Of a DNA stretch of 64,000 nt, positions 44,321 to 53,267 are shown piece by piece. The position numbers were made by a program, and so were the translations under genes. Positions within the stretch are counted from its first letter, which is position 1. Each line of letters begins with the position of its first letter. Source of the stretch: Pseudothermotoga sp. (GTDB taxonomy: Bacteria; Thermotogota; Thermotogae; Thermotogales; DSM-5069); NCBI GenBank assembly GCA_003510135.1, contig DOKY01000037.1, positions 62,001 through 126,000 of the forward strand. Reading direction: 5' to 3'. Under the pieces are notes generated by a model. That model saw nothing but the letters and a program-made list of their open reading frames with translations, had not been told where the DNA came from and searched no databases.

Positions 44321-45730
44321 TCACCTGCTGATCTGTCTGACAAGCATGTTCAACTTCTGATAAACGGTTTCGTCCCTGGCTTCAAAGTATACCCTGATCA
44401 CGGGTTCTGTTCCAGAAACTCTCACCAACAGCCAGCTACCCGGTTTGTCGAAGAAGAATCTCAAACCGTCCGGTGTGTCGCTCGAGACCACTCTCAAATC
44501 TTTCAAGTATTGCTCCAGGTTCTGAAACTTCTGGAACAACTCTTTCTTTTCCTCGTCGCTAGACAGTTCAAAATCCACGCGTGAGTTGAAGAAGTTACCG
44601 TAAAGTTTTCTGAACTCCTTCCTGATCTGCGACAGGGGTTTAGCCTCGTAAGAGATCATCTCCAGAATCAGCAGACAGGCCAGTATTCCGTCCTTTTCCG
44701 GGACATGGTTCGCTATGGACAGTCCGCCGCTTTCCTCGCCAGCGATGACGGCTTTATCGTTCAGAAGAACCGAGGCCAGGAATTTGAACCCAACGGGTGT
44801 TTCCACAACCTTCTCCCCGAACGCCTTGGCGACCTCGTCCACAGCGTGGGAAGTCGCAACGGTCCTGGCGACTGGCCCCTTCATGTTCTTGTTCTTGTAG
44901 AGATGGTGCGCCAGCAGAGCTATGACCTCGTTGGCTTTGACGTATCTACCCTCATCGTCCACTATGCCGAACCTGTCAGCATCGCCATCTACGGCGAGCA
45001 CCACGTCCCAGCCTTTCGATTTCACCCTGTTTGCAAGCAGCGCGAGTCTCTCTTCATCTGGTTCAGGTCTGTCCCCACCAAAATACGGGTCCCTGTGGTT
45101 ATGGAAAACCTCGAGATCCGCGACCAGCTTGGAACACAGTTCGTCCAAGTATCCCATGGCCGTGCCATACATGAGGTCGACGATGACTTTCAGCTTCGCC
45201 CTCTTTATTGACTCGAAGTCGATGATTTTCGCCAGAGCGTTCAAATAGTCAGGTTTGGGGTCGAAGATCTCAAGCAGATCCTTCCTGTTCGCTTCAACGA
45301 GGGGCATGGTAGGAATCCTGTCCTCTTCAATTGATGCTATGATCGATTCTATCTGCTGAGTAACTTCAGGAGGTGCAGGACTACCATCCGCCGGATTGAA
45401 TTTTATACCGCAGTACTCTGGCGGATTGTGCGATGCGGTGATGTTTATTCCACCATCGAGCCTGTGGTGACGTATCGTGAAGGAAACAACAGGTGTTGGT
45501 GTGGGATTTTCAGGCATGAACACCTTTATACCGTTTGCTGTCAGCACTTCTGCAACCAGGCGTGCGTAACGCTCGGTCAGGAAACGAGTATCGCGCGCGA
45601 CGATCAATCTCTTACCGTTGGTCTTTTTCACGTAATCCGCTATGGCCTGCGAGACGATACGCACGTTCTTGAAAGTGAATTCGTCGCTGATGATGGCCCT
45701 CCAACCGCTCGTTCCGAACCTAATCTTCAT
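44321..45730 (-). CDS. Phosphoglucomutase/phosphomannomutase (alpha-D-phosphohexomutase)
   Basis: A 469-residue enzyme that interconverts hexose 1- and 6-phosphates. Active-site serine loop TASHNPPEYCGIKF (about 96-109), metal loop DGDADRFGIVDD (about 235-246), sugar-binding GEESGGLS (about 317-324) and phosphate-binding RVSGTEPVIRVY (about 440) are all present. ATG 45730 follows GGAAGGTGG. It overlaps the preceding HD protein gene by 11 bases. Whether it prefers glucose or mannose cannot be read from the sequence. Confidence 0.92.
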   Translation of the reverse strand: MKIRFGTSGWRAIISDEFTFKNVRIVSQAIADYVKKTNGKRLIVARDTRFLTERYARLVAEVLTANGIKVFMPENPTPTPVVSFTIRHHRLDGGINITASHNPPEYCGIKFNPADGSPAPPEVTQQIESIIASIEEDRIPTMPLVEANRKDLLEIFDPKPDYLNALAKIIDFESIKRAKLKVIVDLMYGTAMGYLDELCSKLVADLEVFHNHRDPYFGGDRPEPDEERLALLANRVKSKGWDVVLAVDGDADRFGIVDDEGRYVKANEVIALLAHHLYKNKNMKGPVARTVATSHAVDEVAKAFGEKVVETPVGFKFLASVLLNDKAVIAGEESGGLSIANHVPEKDGILACLLILEMISYEAKPLSQIRKEFRKLYGNFFNSRVDFELSSDEEKKELFQKFQNLEQYLKDLRVVSSDTPDGLRFFFDKPGSWLLVRVSGTEPVIRVYFEARDETVYQKLNMLVRQISR

Positions 45731-46763
45731 CCTTCCACCTTCCCAACCAAACGCGCCTTCCGAGATGCCTGTCAAACTCACTCCAGATTTTACCGCCGTT
45801 CTTCTGTTTCTCGTTTATGCTCCTGAACCTGGACAGCTTGGAATCCATGTTCTCCAGAGCGTGAACAACGTAAGCTTCAGCCGTCTTGGGCAACACTGGT
45901 GAACCAAACTCGTACTCGCCGTGGTGAGAAAGAATTATGTGTTCCAGTTGCAAAAGTTTCGTCTTGGCTATGCTGACCTTGTTCGCCACCTGATGAAGTA
46001 TCTCCAGGCCCAACGCGATGTGTCCCTTCAGTTCTCCTTCGGTCGTCACTTCCAGACCTTTCTTGGTTATTCTGTATTCCCTCACCTTACCTATGTCGTG
46101 TAGCATGGCACCTGCGACGAGCATATCCTTGTCCAGGAAATCGTAAACGTTGCTCACCCGCTTGCACAAGGTGACAACATCGACCGTGTGTTCGAGCAGA
46201 CCTCCGATGTACGCGTGGTGAACGCTCACGCCAGCGGGGGCTTGCACGAAGCAAGATACGAACTCTCTATCCCCCACGAACAAAGCCTCGAGCAACGTTC
46301 TGATCTCTTTATCCTGAATTTCGCTTATGAATCTCACGAGCTTTTCGTACAGCGAGTCGATGCCCCTCTTGGTTACCTCAACGAACCTTTCGTAATCGTA
46401 CTGTTCCTCGGTGAGCAACACCAAAGCGTCCTTCTCCCTGTCCACGTTCAACTGAAGATGACCTTCGAAGAACACCACACGTCCTCTTGCAAGGACGACG
46501 TCTCCCTCGGCGAGCTTCGCATCGTTCTCTTCTGCATTGTGCCAATCAACAGCGCGTATGGTACCAGTCCTGTCCATCAGAGTCATGAGGAGGAACTTCT
46601 TACCATCTTTAGCTTCTTGTAACTTTTTGCTGGAGATCCTACCAACCAGCTCGACCGTCTCCTTCATCTTGTCGGAGAGCTCCTGGATGTAAGGACCGGT
46701 AGATTTCGTGCGCTCTTTGAGCTTTTCCACGACCTCTTTCGGCAAAAGGTTTTCCAGCTTCAC
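45720..46763 (-). CDS. YhaM-like 3'-5' exoribonuclease: OB-fold plus HD domain
   Basis: About 347 residues. An OB-type nucleic-acid-binding domain (about 30-125, with LMTLMDRTGTIRAVDW) precedes an HD phosphohydrolase domain with HHAYIGGLLEHTVDV and MLHDIGKVREY (about 200-260). This is the layout of YhaM, an RNase that trims RNA from the 3' end. GTG at 46763 has GGGAGAGTGA upstream; a longer TTG start at 46811 is possible but has no clear ribosome site. First gene of the leftward topA-ddl operon; a minus-strand TATAAT lies at 46835-46840. Confidence 0.82.
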   Translation of the reverse strand: MKLENLLPKEVVEKLKERTKSTGPYIQELSDKMKETVELVGRISSKKLQEAKDGKKFLLMTLMDRTGTIRAVDWHNAEENDAKLAEGDVVLARGRVVFFEGHLQLNVDREKDALVLLTEEQYDYERFVEVTKRGIDSLYEKLVRFISEIQDKEIRTLLEALFVGDREFVSCFVQAPAGVSVHHAYIGGLLEHTVDVVTLCKRVSNVYDFLDKDMLVAGAMLHDIGKVREYRITKKGLEVTTEGELKGHIALGLEILHQVANKVSIAKTKLLQLEHIILSHHGEYEFGSPVLPKTAEAYVVHALENMDSKLSRFRSINEKQKNGGKIWSEFDRHLGRRVWLGRWKDED

Positions 46764-46834
46764 TCTCTCACTCTCCCAGAGTGATTTTACCAGCTGAACG
46801 TTTCGGAGCAATCAATCGCGCCATCACATCCTGA

Positions 46835-46840
46835 ATTATA
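46835..46840 (-). promoter_or_regulatory. -10 box for the yhaM-topA-ddl operon
   Basis: TATAAT on the minus strand about 72 bases before the chosen GTG start (24 bases before the alternative TTG). No convincing -35 hexamer is seen 16-18 bases upstream. Confidence 0.4.
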
Positions 46841-46895
46841 GATTGACTTTGGTTTGTCTTTGGTGGAGCCAAGAGATGTCATATTTGTGAACGAT

Positions 46896-46911
46896 ATACA
46901 ATATGTAGTAC
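46896..46911. promoter_or_regulatory. NrdR box 1 upstream of nrdD
   Basis: ATACAATATGTAGTAC, with core CAATATGTAG against the NrdR consensus core CwATATATwG (one mismatch). It lies immediately upstream of the -35 hexamer and 30 bases from box 2, about three helical turns, the usual spacing. Confidence 0.75.
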
Positions 46912-46916
46912 TATGG

Positions 46917-46946
46917 TTGACTTTACCACTACATATAGTGTAAAAT
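46917..46946 (+). promoter_or_regulatory. Promoter of nrdDG
   Basis: TTGACT (46917-46922), an 18-base spacer and TAAAAT (46941-46946), followed by the GTG start of nrdD at 46978. NrdR box 2 fills the spacer, so repressor binding would directly exclude RNA polymerase. Confidence 0.8.
46926..46941. promoter_or_regulatory. NrdR box 2 upstream of nrdD
   Basis: CCACTACATATAGTGT matches the 16-base NrdR consensus (ACACwATATATwGTGT) at 14 positions by eye; core CTACATATAG. It lies between -35 and -10. The nrdR gene is at 21885-22352 in this window. Confidence 0.85.
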
Positions 46947-46977
46947 CTACCGGAAAGGCTTCGTGGGAGGTGGCATC

Positions 46978-48792
46978 GTGCTTCGATCGGTCGATTTAGT
47001 GAACGACTACTTGAAGAAAAACGACTGGCGGGTTTATGAGAATTCTAACATGTCCTATTCACTTCAGGGAATGAATCACTATGTTTATTCTTCCATCGTG
47101 GCGAGATACTGGCTCGAGGAGATTTATCCTGAAGAGGTCGGTCGGGCACACGTAAGCGGTGATTTGCACATACACGATCTGGGCTCCCTGTCCGTTTACT
47201 GCGTGGGCTGGAGTTTGGAGGACTTGCTCATGAAGGGTCTGACGGGTGTGGAGGGAAAGGTTTCCAGCAAACCAGCCAAGCATTTCAGCAGCGCTCTCGG
47301 TCAGGTGGTCAACTTCATGTTCACATTACAGGGAGAGGCGGCGGGAGCGATAGCTTTTTCCAACTTCGACACACTGCTCGCCCCTTTTATTGCGTACGAT
47401 GGACTGAGCTACAGCCAGGTCAAGCAAGCCATTCAGGAGTTCATCTTCAATCTGAACGTTCCAACGCGAACGGGTTTTCAGACACCCTTCACCAATTTGA
47501 GCTTCGATTTGGTTGTCCCGCGGCACATGCGCGAAGAAAAGGTGATCGTTAACGGAAAGCGGCAAACGCACACCTATAGAGAGTTTCAGAACGAAATGGA
47601 CATGCTCAACAGAGCATTTTGGGAAGTGATGCTGGAAGGGGACGCGCAGGGCAGGATTTTCACCTTTCCCATACCCACCTACGCCATCACGAAAGACTTT
47701 CCCTGGGACTTTGAGCAATTCAAACTCCTGTGGGAACTGACCGCAAAGTATGGGGTGCCGTACTTTTCGAACTTCGTCAACAGCGACATGGATCCTTCCG
47801 ATGTCAGAAGCATGTGCTGCAGATTGCGCCTGGACAACGCGTCGGTCAGGACGAGATTGTCACAGTTTCTGGTTCAGAAGGATGAACTTGTCAGAAAAGG
47901 TGGAGGCCTGTTCGGTGCCAACCCCTTGACTGGTAGCATCGGTGTGGTCACGATAAACATTCCGAGAATCGCCCATCTTTCATCCGACGAAGATGAGTTC
48001 TTCGAAAGACTCTCTAAGCTCATGGAACTCGCGAAAGAGAGCTTGGAGATCAAAAGGGCAGTCTTAGAAGAGCTCACGGAGCAGGGGTTGTATCCGTATT
48101 CAAAATTCTACCTTTCTGACGTTCACATGCTGACGAACAGTTACTGGTCGAACCATTTTTCGACGATAGGTTTGGTAGGCATGCACGAAGCCTGTGTGAA
48201 CTTTCTAGGTGTTGGAATAGACTCTGAAGAAGGCAGGCAATTTGCGGTAAAAGTTCTACAGTTCATGAGGGAAAAGTTGTTGCAGTTTCAGAGAGAGACA
48301 GACAATCTGTACAATCTTGAGGCCACACCCGCCGAGGGCGTTAGCTACAGGTTCGCAAGGATAGACAAAAGGAGTTTCCCGGATATCTACACGAGCGGGG
48401 TCAACGAACCTTTCTACACCAATTCCACACAACTTCCCGTGGATGGTGAGTACGATCTGTCTTACGTACTCGAGCATCAAGATGCGCTCCAGTCGCTCTA
48501 CACCGGCGGTACGGTGCTACACATCTATCTCGGTGAGGCGATCGAGGCTGAAACAGTCCCACAGCTGTTGAAATCTGTCTTTCACCGCTATGCAATGCCG
48601 TATCTGACTTTGACACCGACTTTCAGTGTCTGTCCAGACCACGGGTATCTGCGTGGCGAAGTGCGAACATGTCCACGGTGCGGTAAACCCGCCGAGGTCT
48701 ATTCTCGAGTGGTTGGTTATTACAGGCCGGTGAAGAGCTGGAACAGAGGAAAGAGGGAAGAATTCAGCTTGAGGAGGGCTGTGAGAATTTGA
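46978..48792 (+). CDS. nrdD: Anaerobic (class III) ribonucleoside-triphosphate reductase
   Basis: Makes deoxynucleotides without oxygen using a glycyl radical. The 604-residue protein starts directly with the catalytic barrel (MSYSLQGMNHYVYSSIVARYW; GDLHIHDLG), has no N-terminal ATP cone, and ends with the zinc site CPDHGYLRGEVRTCPRCG and the glycyl radical loop RVVGYY (Gly580). GTG 46978 lies after GGGAGGTGG. Lack of the ATP cone means no classical activity control by dATP at that site, leaving NrdR at the promoter as the visible control. Followed by nrdG. Confidence 0.95.
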   Translation: MLRSVDLVNDYLKKNDWRVYENSNMSYSLQGMNHYVYSSIVARYWLEEIYPEEVGRAHVSGDLHIHDLGSLSVYCVGWSLEDLLMKGLTGVEGKVSSKPAKHFSSALGQVVNFMFTLQGEAAGAIAFSNFDTLLAPFIAYDGLSYSQVKQAIQEFIFNLNVPTRTGFQTPFTNLSFDLVVPRHMREEKVIVNGKRQTHTYREFQNEMDMLNRAFWEVMLEGDAQGRIFTFPIPTYAITKDFPWDFEQFKLLWELTAKYGVPYFSNFVNSDMDPSDVRSMCCRLRLDNASVRTRLSQFLVQKDELVRKGGGLFGANPLTGSIGVVTINIPRIAHLSSDEDEFFERLSKLMELAKESLEIKRAVLEELTEQGLYPYSKFYLSDVHMLTNSYWSNHFSTIGLVGMHEACVNFLGVGIDSEEGRQFAVKVLQFMREKLLQFQRETDNLYNLEATPAEGVSYRFARIDKRSFPDIYTSGVNEPFYTNSTQLPVDGEYDLSYVLEHQDALQSLYTGGTVLHIYLGEAIEAETVPQLLKSVFHRYAMPYLTLTPTFSVCPDHGYLRGEVRTCPRCGKPAEVYSRVVGYYRPVKSWNRGKREEFSLRRAVRI

Positions 48793-49463
48793 AATTCGCA
48801 AGAACTGTCCTGACGAGTCTTCTGGACTATCCAAAGTCGATTTCGATCGTTCTGTTCACTGTCGGGTGCAATTTCCGTTGTCCTTACTGCCACAATCCCG
48901 AACTGGTGCTGGCGAAGGTGAGCATCGCAGAGGAAGAAGAGATATTTGGAGAAATACGCAAAAGGAACATCACGAATCGTGTTGTGATAACGGGTGGGGA
49001 GCCCACGGTACACGATGATCTCCTCAAGTTCGTTCGAAGACTGAAACGCAACAACTATCTTGTGAAACTCGATACGAACGGGAGCAACCCGAGAATGGTG
49101 GAAGATCTCCTTGCTAACGGACTTTTGGATTACGTTGCGCTCGATATCAAATCAGGAATCGAGAAGTTCCCCACAGTTACGGGTCTCAGCGAAGAATCTG
49201 CGAAAGAGATGTTCAAAAACGTCCTTGAGACTTTGAGACTCTTGAAACGGTACTCAGTTCCACACGAAGTTAGAACCACGTACGTCCCTGGACTGCTGGA
49301 CGAACGGGATATCGCGGAAATCAAAGAACTTGTTGGAGACAGCACATGGTATCTTCAACGCTTCAGACCACAAAAGACGCTGAGACCTTTTACCAACGTC
49401 ATGAACTCGAACTATGAAGACTTGTCGAAGCTCGCCTCGAAATTCGGAGCGAAAGCGAGGTGA
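48789..49463 (+). CDS. nrdG: Anaerobic ribonucleotide reductase activating protein (radical SAM)
   Basis: Generates the glycyl radical of NrdD. The 224-residue radical SAM enzyme has CNFRCPYCHNPEL (the CxxxCxxC motif, about 27-34), VVITGGEPTVHDDL and the C-terminal LQRFRPQKTL. TTG at 48789 overlaps the nrdD stop (TTGA) and uses the AGGAGG inside the end of nrdD. It is longer than E. coli NrdG and closer to the pyruvate-formate-lyase-activase-like form. Confidence 0.92.
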   Translation: MKFARTVLTSLLDYPKSISIVLFTVGCNFRCPYCHNPELVLAKVSIAEEEEIFGEIRKRNITNRVVITGGEPTVHDDLLKFVRRLKRNNYLVKLDTNGSNPRMVEDLLANGLLDYVALDIKSGIEKFPTVTGLSEESAKEMFKNVLETLRLLKRYSVPHEVRTTYVPGLLDERDIAEIKELVGDSTWYLQRFRPQKTLRPFTNVMNSNYEDLSKLASKFGAKAR

Positions 49464-49466
49464 ACT

Positions 49467-50210
49467 TCAACGCATTTTGAGCCAGTACCACAGTAAACCC
49501 ACGATCTCATGAAGGCCGAGCATGTTCGCTTCGAGCGACTCCTTCGTTGGAACGAAGTCGACCCAGCCTAGCGGGCCATAATCGCACAGATAATCTACAG
49601 GGTAAGGATGAACTGCAACGTGGAACTCGCTGAAGCACATCTTCGCCCTCTTCATGTGCACTGCAGAGGTGACCAAAACCAAATCTTTCAGGTTCAATCT
49701 CCTCACAATGCTGCTCACATTCTTCGCGTTCTCGTAGGTGTTTTTGCTCAGCTCATCGATCAGTATCCTTTCTTTCGGAATTCCGAATCTCTCCGCCAGC
49801 TCCGCCATTATCATGGCCTCGGGCTTCTGAGATGAACCTGGGAGCGTTCCACCAGAAACTATCAAGAAAGCGTTGTAAGCCTTTGCGAGTTCCACTCCTT
49901 GAATAAGCCTCTTAAAGGCGTGGGGGCGCAACTCGTAACCATCCAGTCCTCTCAGAACGCCCCCGCCCAGGACGATGACAGCATCGCAGCGTTGCAGATC
50001 TTCTGCGCGAAAACTTTTCTCCAGAGGCCTCACGAACAGGAAGGTGCCCATGCTCGTCGTGACCACGTAAGCGAAGAGAGAGAAAAGCAGAAGTATCGTA
50101 GCTCTCCGTTTAGAACTTTTGAACCATACCAAACCGAGCACGAGGGGTACCGTGACAAACAAACCCGGTGGCAGGACGAACGCTTCCACTATTTTCCGGA
50201 CGATCAGCAT
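49467..50210 (-). CDS. YdcF/SanA-like DUF218 membrane protein
   Basis: A 247-residue protein with two N-terminal membrane helices (about 10-30 and 35-55) and a DUF218 domain: CDAVIVLGGGVLRG (about 75-88), LIVSGGTLPGS (about 113-123), and ENAKNVSSIVRR. Members such as ElyC and SanA affect envelope integrity and undecaprenyl phosphate use; biochemical role is not settled. Its 3' end lies 3 bases from the nrdG stop on the other strand. Last gene of its operon. Confidence 0.82.
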   Translation of the reverse strand: MLIVRKIVEAFVLPPGLFVTVPLVLGLVWFKSSKRRATILLLFSLFAYVVTTSMGTFLFVRPLEKSFRAEDLQRCDAVIVLGGGVLRGLDGYELRPHAFKRLIQGVELAKAYNAFLIVSGGTLPGSSQKPEAMIMAELAERFGIPKERILIDELSKNTYENAKNVSSIVRRLNLKDLVLVTSAVHMKRAKMCFSEFHVAVHPYPVDYLCDYGPLGWVDFVPTKESLEANMLGLHEIVGLLWYWLKMR

Positions 50211-51385
50211 GATCCTTTCAACAACTCTGTCACCAGGCTCACGTGCATCTGTACACCTACGATCAGTGCGTCCTCGTCAATATCGTAATAGGGCGAATGG
50301 TGAGGCTTGTCCAGCCCCTTTTCCGCGTTCGCTGAACCCACCAGATAGAACACGCCCGGCACCCTCTGCAGGAAGAACGACATGTCCTCGCCGCCCATCG
50401 ACGGTGGAACTTCCACGACTCTGTCTTTCCCAACAACCTTTTCCGCAACCTTTTGGACCACTTTCGTCAGATCAGGATCGTTGATCAGCACCGCCGTACC
50501 GTCTTTGTAGTCCAGTTCGAACTCCATTCCATAAGCATCGCAGATGCCGCGCACCATCTGCTCCATCCTCTGCTTTATCGTGCTGCGCACCTGCTCGTTC
50601 AGCGTTCTGACCGTTCCTTCCAGTGTTGCAGTTTCTGGAATTATGTTGAACGCCGTACCAGCGTGTATTTTTCCAACCGTTACAACCGCGCTCTCAAGTG
50701 GATCGACATTTCTGCTCACGAGGGTTTGCATCGCGAGTACGAGTTCACTCGCTACCACAACGGGATCCTTGCACACGTGTGGATAAGCACCATGTCCACC
50801 TTTTCCTTTGAGAACTATCCTGAACTCGTCCGCCGCCGCGAGCAGTGCTCCCGCACGTACCCCAACTGTTCCCACGGGCAACGCGTTCCAAAGATGAATC
50901 CCGAACGCAAAGTCAACTTTCGGATTTTCCAGCACGCCTTCCTCTATCATGGGTAGGGCACCACCCGGTGGGAAGCGTTCCTCAGACGGCTGAAAGACGA
51001 ACTTGACGTTTCCGCAGAGCTCGTTCTTTCTGCTCGCGAGAACTTTCGCCGCCACGAGCAACATCGCCGTGTGACCGTCGTGACCACACGCATGCATTGC
51101 ACCGTCGATCCTGGATTTGTAAGGCACATCGTTGAGTTCTTGTAGCGGTAAGGCATCCATGTCCGCCCTCAGCATGATCGTTTTGCCAGGCCCGGCACCT
51201 CTAAGAAGGCCAACAACACCAGTTTTGGCGACGTTGCACTTCACTTCCAGTCCGAGTGACTCAAGATATTCTGCGACGATCTGAGAAGTTTTGTGAAGGT
51301 CAAATTCTATCTCCGGGTACATGTGAAAAGTTCTACGGAGTTGAACCACCTCGTCCCTCAACTTCAGCACTTCCGGCTCGATCAT
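50204..51385 (-). CDS. M20-family amidohydrolase / peptidase
   Basis: A 393-residue metalloenzyme of the IAA-amino-acid/N-acyl-amino-acid hydrolase branch. Metal ligands appear in HACGHDGHTAM (about 98-108), QPSEERFPPGG (about 135) and the late SMGGEDMSFFL (about 350); LRADMDALPLQE is the N-terminal family block. Likely substrates are N-acetyl or other N-acyl amino acids or peptides. Seven-base overlap with the DUF218 gene. Confidence 0.9.
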   Translation of the reverse strand: MIEPEVLKLRDEVVQLRRTFHMYPEIEFDLHKTSQIVAEYLESLGLEVKCNVAKTGVVGLLRGAGPGKTIMLRADMDALPLQELNDVPYKSRIDGAMHACGHDGHTAMLLVAAKVLASRKNELCGNVKFVFQPSEERFPPGGALPMIEEGVLENPKVDFAFGIHLWNALPVGTVGVRAGALLAAADEFRIVLKGKGGHGAYPHVCKDPVVVASELVLAMQTLVSRNVDPLESAVVTVGKIHAGTAFNIIPETATLEGTVRTLNEQVRSTIKQRMEQMVRGICDAYGMEFELDYKDGTAVLINDPDLTKVVQKVAEKVVGKDRVVEVPPSMGGEDMSFFLQRVPGVFYLVGSANAEKGLDKPHHSPYYDIDEDALIVGVQMHVSLVTELLKGSC

Positions 51386-51397
51386 CTTCCTGCCCCC

Positions 51398-51601
51398 TCA
51401 ACCTGCAGACGTCACCTTGTGGATGACCACCCGCGAACCGGCCCTTATGAGCCTGTCTTCCGTATAGAGTTTTCCATCGACTTGCACAAGGTGTTCGAGC
51501 GGATTGAGTCTCAACTCGTTCAACAACTGTTTCACCGTCAGTGATTTTTCGAGTTCGATCGTTTTGCCCTGGTATAACACAACTATTCTTCTATTATCCA
51601 C
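51398..51601 (-). CDS. ThiS/MoaD-like ubiquitin-fold protein ending in AG
   Basis: A 67-residue beta-grasp protein: VVLYQGKTIELEKSLTVKQLLNELRL, then VQVDGKLYTEDRLIRAGSRVVIHKV, a ThiS-like fold. Sulfur-carrier members must end in Gly-Gly for activation, but this ends TSAG. It may be a carrier matured differently, a non-carrier derivative, or a partner for tRNA thiolation. GTG follows GGTGATC inside the pduL end, so its translation is coupled to pduL. Confidence 0.65.
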   Translation of the reverse strand: MDNRRIVVLYQGKTIELEKSLTVKQLLNELRLNPLEHLVQVDGKLYTEDRLIRAGSRVVIHKVTSAG

Positions 51602-52170
51602 ACCAGATCACCGTTGTTCAACAACGCTGCGTTGGCTTCGTCTGTATCAACGTGAAATTCCAGGGCGAACTTTTCGCTGACCCTTATCAGCACGTCGTCG
51701 AATATCAACCTGCGGCCCTCTTTTTCGCACAACACCTTCACCAGGTCCTTGTCCTTCACACCATAACGTTCTGCGTCCTTAGGATGCATATGGATGTGCC
51801 TCTTGGCGAGGATGACGCCCCTGTTTTTCACGACGACACCCTTCGGTCCAACGATAACGATCCCCGGGGAATTCTCTATGTCTCCCGAATCTCTCACAGG
51901 TGGGTTCAGACCTAGCTTGAAGGCGTCCGTCCTGGAGACCTCAATCTGTGTCTCTTTCCTGACAGGTCCCAGCACCCTCACACCTTCGATGGCACCTTTT
52001 GGCCCAACAATTATGACTTTTTCGTCCGCAGCGAACTGACCAGGCTGACCGAGGTCCTTGATGGGTTTCAGTTCGTAACCCTTGCCAAACAGAATCTCGA
52101 GATCCTCTCTCGACAGATGCACGTGCCTATTGCTCACCCCAACAATGATGCCGGGTTCTTTCTTTTTCAT
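51583..52170 (-). CDS. pduL: PduL-type phosphate acyltransferase (phosphotransacetylase)
   Basis: Transfers acyl groups between CoA and phosphate, a step in acetate formation. The 195-residue protein has two metal-binding beta-barrel halves with SNRHVHLS (about 15-22), PVRKETQIEVSRTDAF, and AKRHIHMHP (about 118-126), which are PduL signatures. In Thermotoga the Pta function is held by this family, with acetate kinase making ATP. ATG 52170 has AAAGGAGAG spaced eight bases before it. Confidence 0.92.
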   Translation of the reverse strand: MKKKEPGIIVGVSNRHVHLSREDLEILFGKGYELKPIKDLGQPGQFAADEKVIIVGPKGAIEGVRVLGPVRKETQIEVSRTDAFKLGLNPPVRDSGDIENSPGIVIVGPKGVVVKNRGVILAKRHIHMHPKDAERYGVKDKDLVKVLCEKEGRRLIFDDVLIRVSEKFALEFHVDTDEANAALLNNGDLVWIIEE

Positions 52171-52172
52171 GC

Positions 52173-53264
52173 TCATCTCTCCTTTCTCGCCGGGTTTATC
52201 AAGGCTTCTCTCTTTCTTATATATATACCATCGATGGTTTTCAAACATATTTCGAACGGACCCCGACGGACGCTCAACCAGCCTAAACCCGCAATCGCCA
52301 GCTCCTCAGAAACGTCCAGCTCGAACCTCTTTTCCTGAAAGTTCAAGCTCTCCATTGGCAACTCCTCTGGATCGAATGGGGGAACGAGGAGTTTCCCGTA
52401 CTGTCTTTTCCAAAGTGTATCAGCCTTGACTTTCCTGGTCTGGTGGAACTTCACAGCTTCGTTTGCAAAGATCTGAAAAATAGGTCTCAGCTCCGATCTG
52501 AAGTCGATATCCAGCCTGCACACTCCTCCAAGAAAAATGACACTGTTTTTGTCGGGTTTGAACGTGAATCTGCTCAGATGATCTGTGTGGGTGAGTTTTT
52601 TCTGACTTTCCGGGCTCAAGAAATCTATCAGTCTGCGATTGGTGATAACACCTGGTGAGTCGAACAAGACAGTGTTGGACAACTTCGCGCGTATCAGCCC
52701 TAAGGTTGTTCCTGGGAACGGTGTAACGCTCACATCCTTCCCGGTAATCTCTTTAAAGAGCGAAGATTTTCCAACGTTCGTCACACCGACGAAGAGGACC
52801 CGGCGAAACTCGAGGAGCTTCTCTTTGAGCCTTCGCAGACCGTAACGCCTCGTCGCGCTGGTGAGAATCACGTCAAGCGGCTCGTCCCCGACTTGTCTTC
52901 TCACCCAGCTCTCTATTTCCTGAACAGTTACAGCCCTTGGAAGCAGATCGATCTTGTTCACGACGAGAATCTTTTTGACTGAAGAGAGGGCTTCAAAGAT
53001 CTTTGGATCGTAGCTACCCTCGAAGTCAGTGATATCGATAATCCAAACTACGACGTCCACATTTTTGATGATGTTTATGAGTTGAGCCCAAAAATCTTGG
53101 AATTGAACGGGCATCAGTTTACCATAATGCCTCGCCCTGAAGCATCTTTGACACAGTACCTCTTCTCCGGCTAAGGTTCTTTTCTCGAAGACCTCCTTGG
53201 GTATGTAACCCGGCAACGTTTCGTCCTCATGCTGGATCTCGGCGCCACATCCTTTACACTTCAC
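52173..53264 (-). CDS. yqeH: YqeH-like circularly permuted GTPase
   Basis: A 363-residue ribosome biogenesis GTPase. An N-terminal zinc site (CKGCG...LCQRCFRARHYG, about 3-47) precedes a permuted G domain: G4 VVNKIDLLP, G5 TSATRRYG, G1 VGVTNVGKSSLF, then switch and G3 LFDSPGV. The C-terminal part is specific to YqeH, which acts in 30S assembly. The GTG start follows GGAAGATGA. It lies next to yqeG, as in Bacillus. Confidence 0.94.
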   Translation of the reverse strand: MKCKGCGAEIQHEDETLPGYIPKEVFEKRTLAGEEVLCQRCFRARHYGKLMPVQFQDFWAQLINIIKNVDVVVWIIDITDFEGSYDPKIFEALSSVKKILVVNKIDLLPRAVTVQEIESWVRRQVGDEPLDVILTSATRRYGLRRLKEKLLEFRRVLFVGVTNVGKSSLFKEITGKDVSVTPFPGTTLGLIRAKLSNTVLFDSPGVITNRRLIDFLSPESQKKLTHTDHLSRFTFKPDKNSVIFLGGVCRLDIDFRSELRPIFQIFANEAVKFHQTRKVKADTLWKRQYGKLLVPPFDPEELPMESLNFQEKRFELDVSEELAIAGLGWLSVRRGPFEICLKTIDGIYIRKREALINPARKER

Positions 53265-53267
53265 CGT

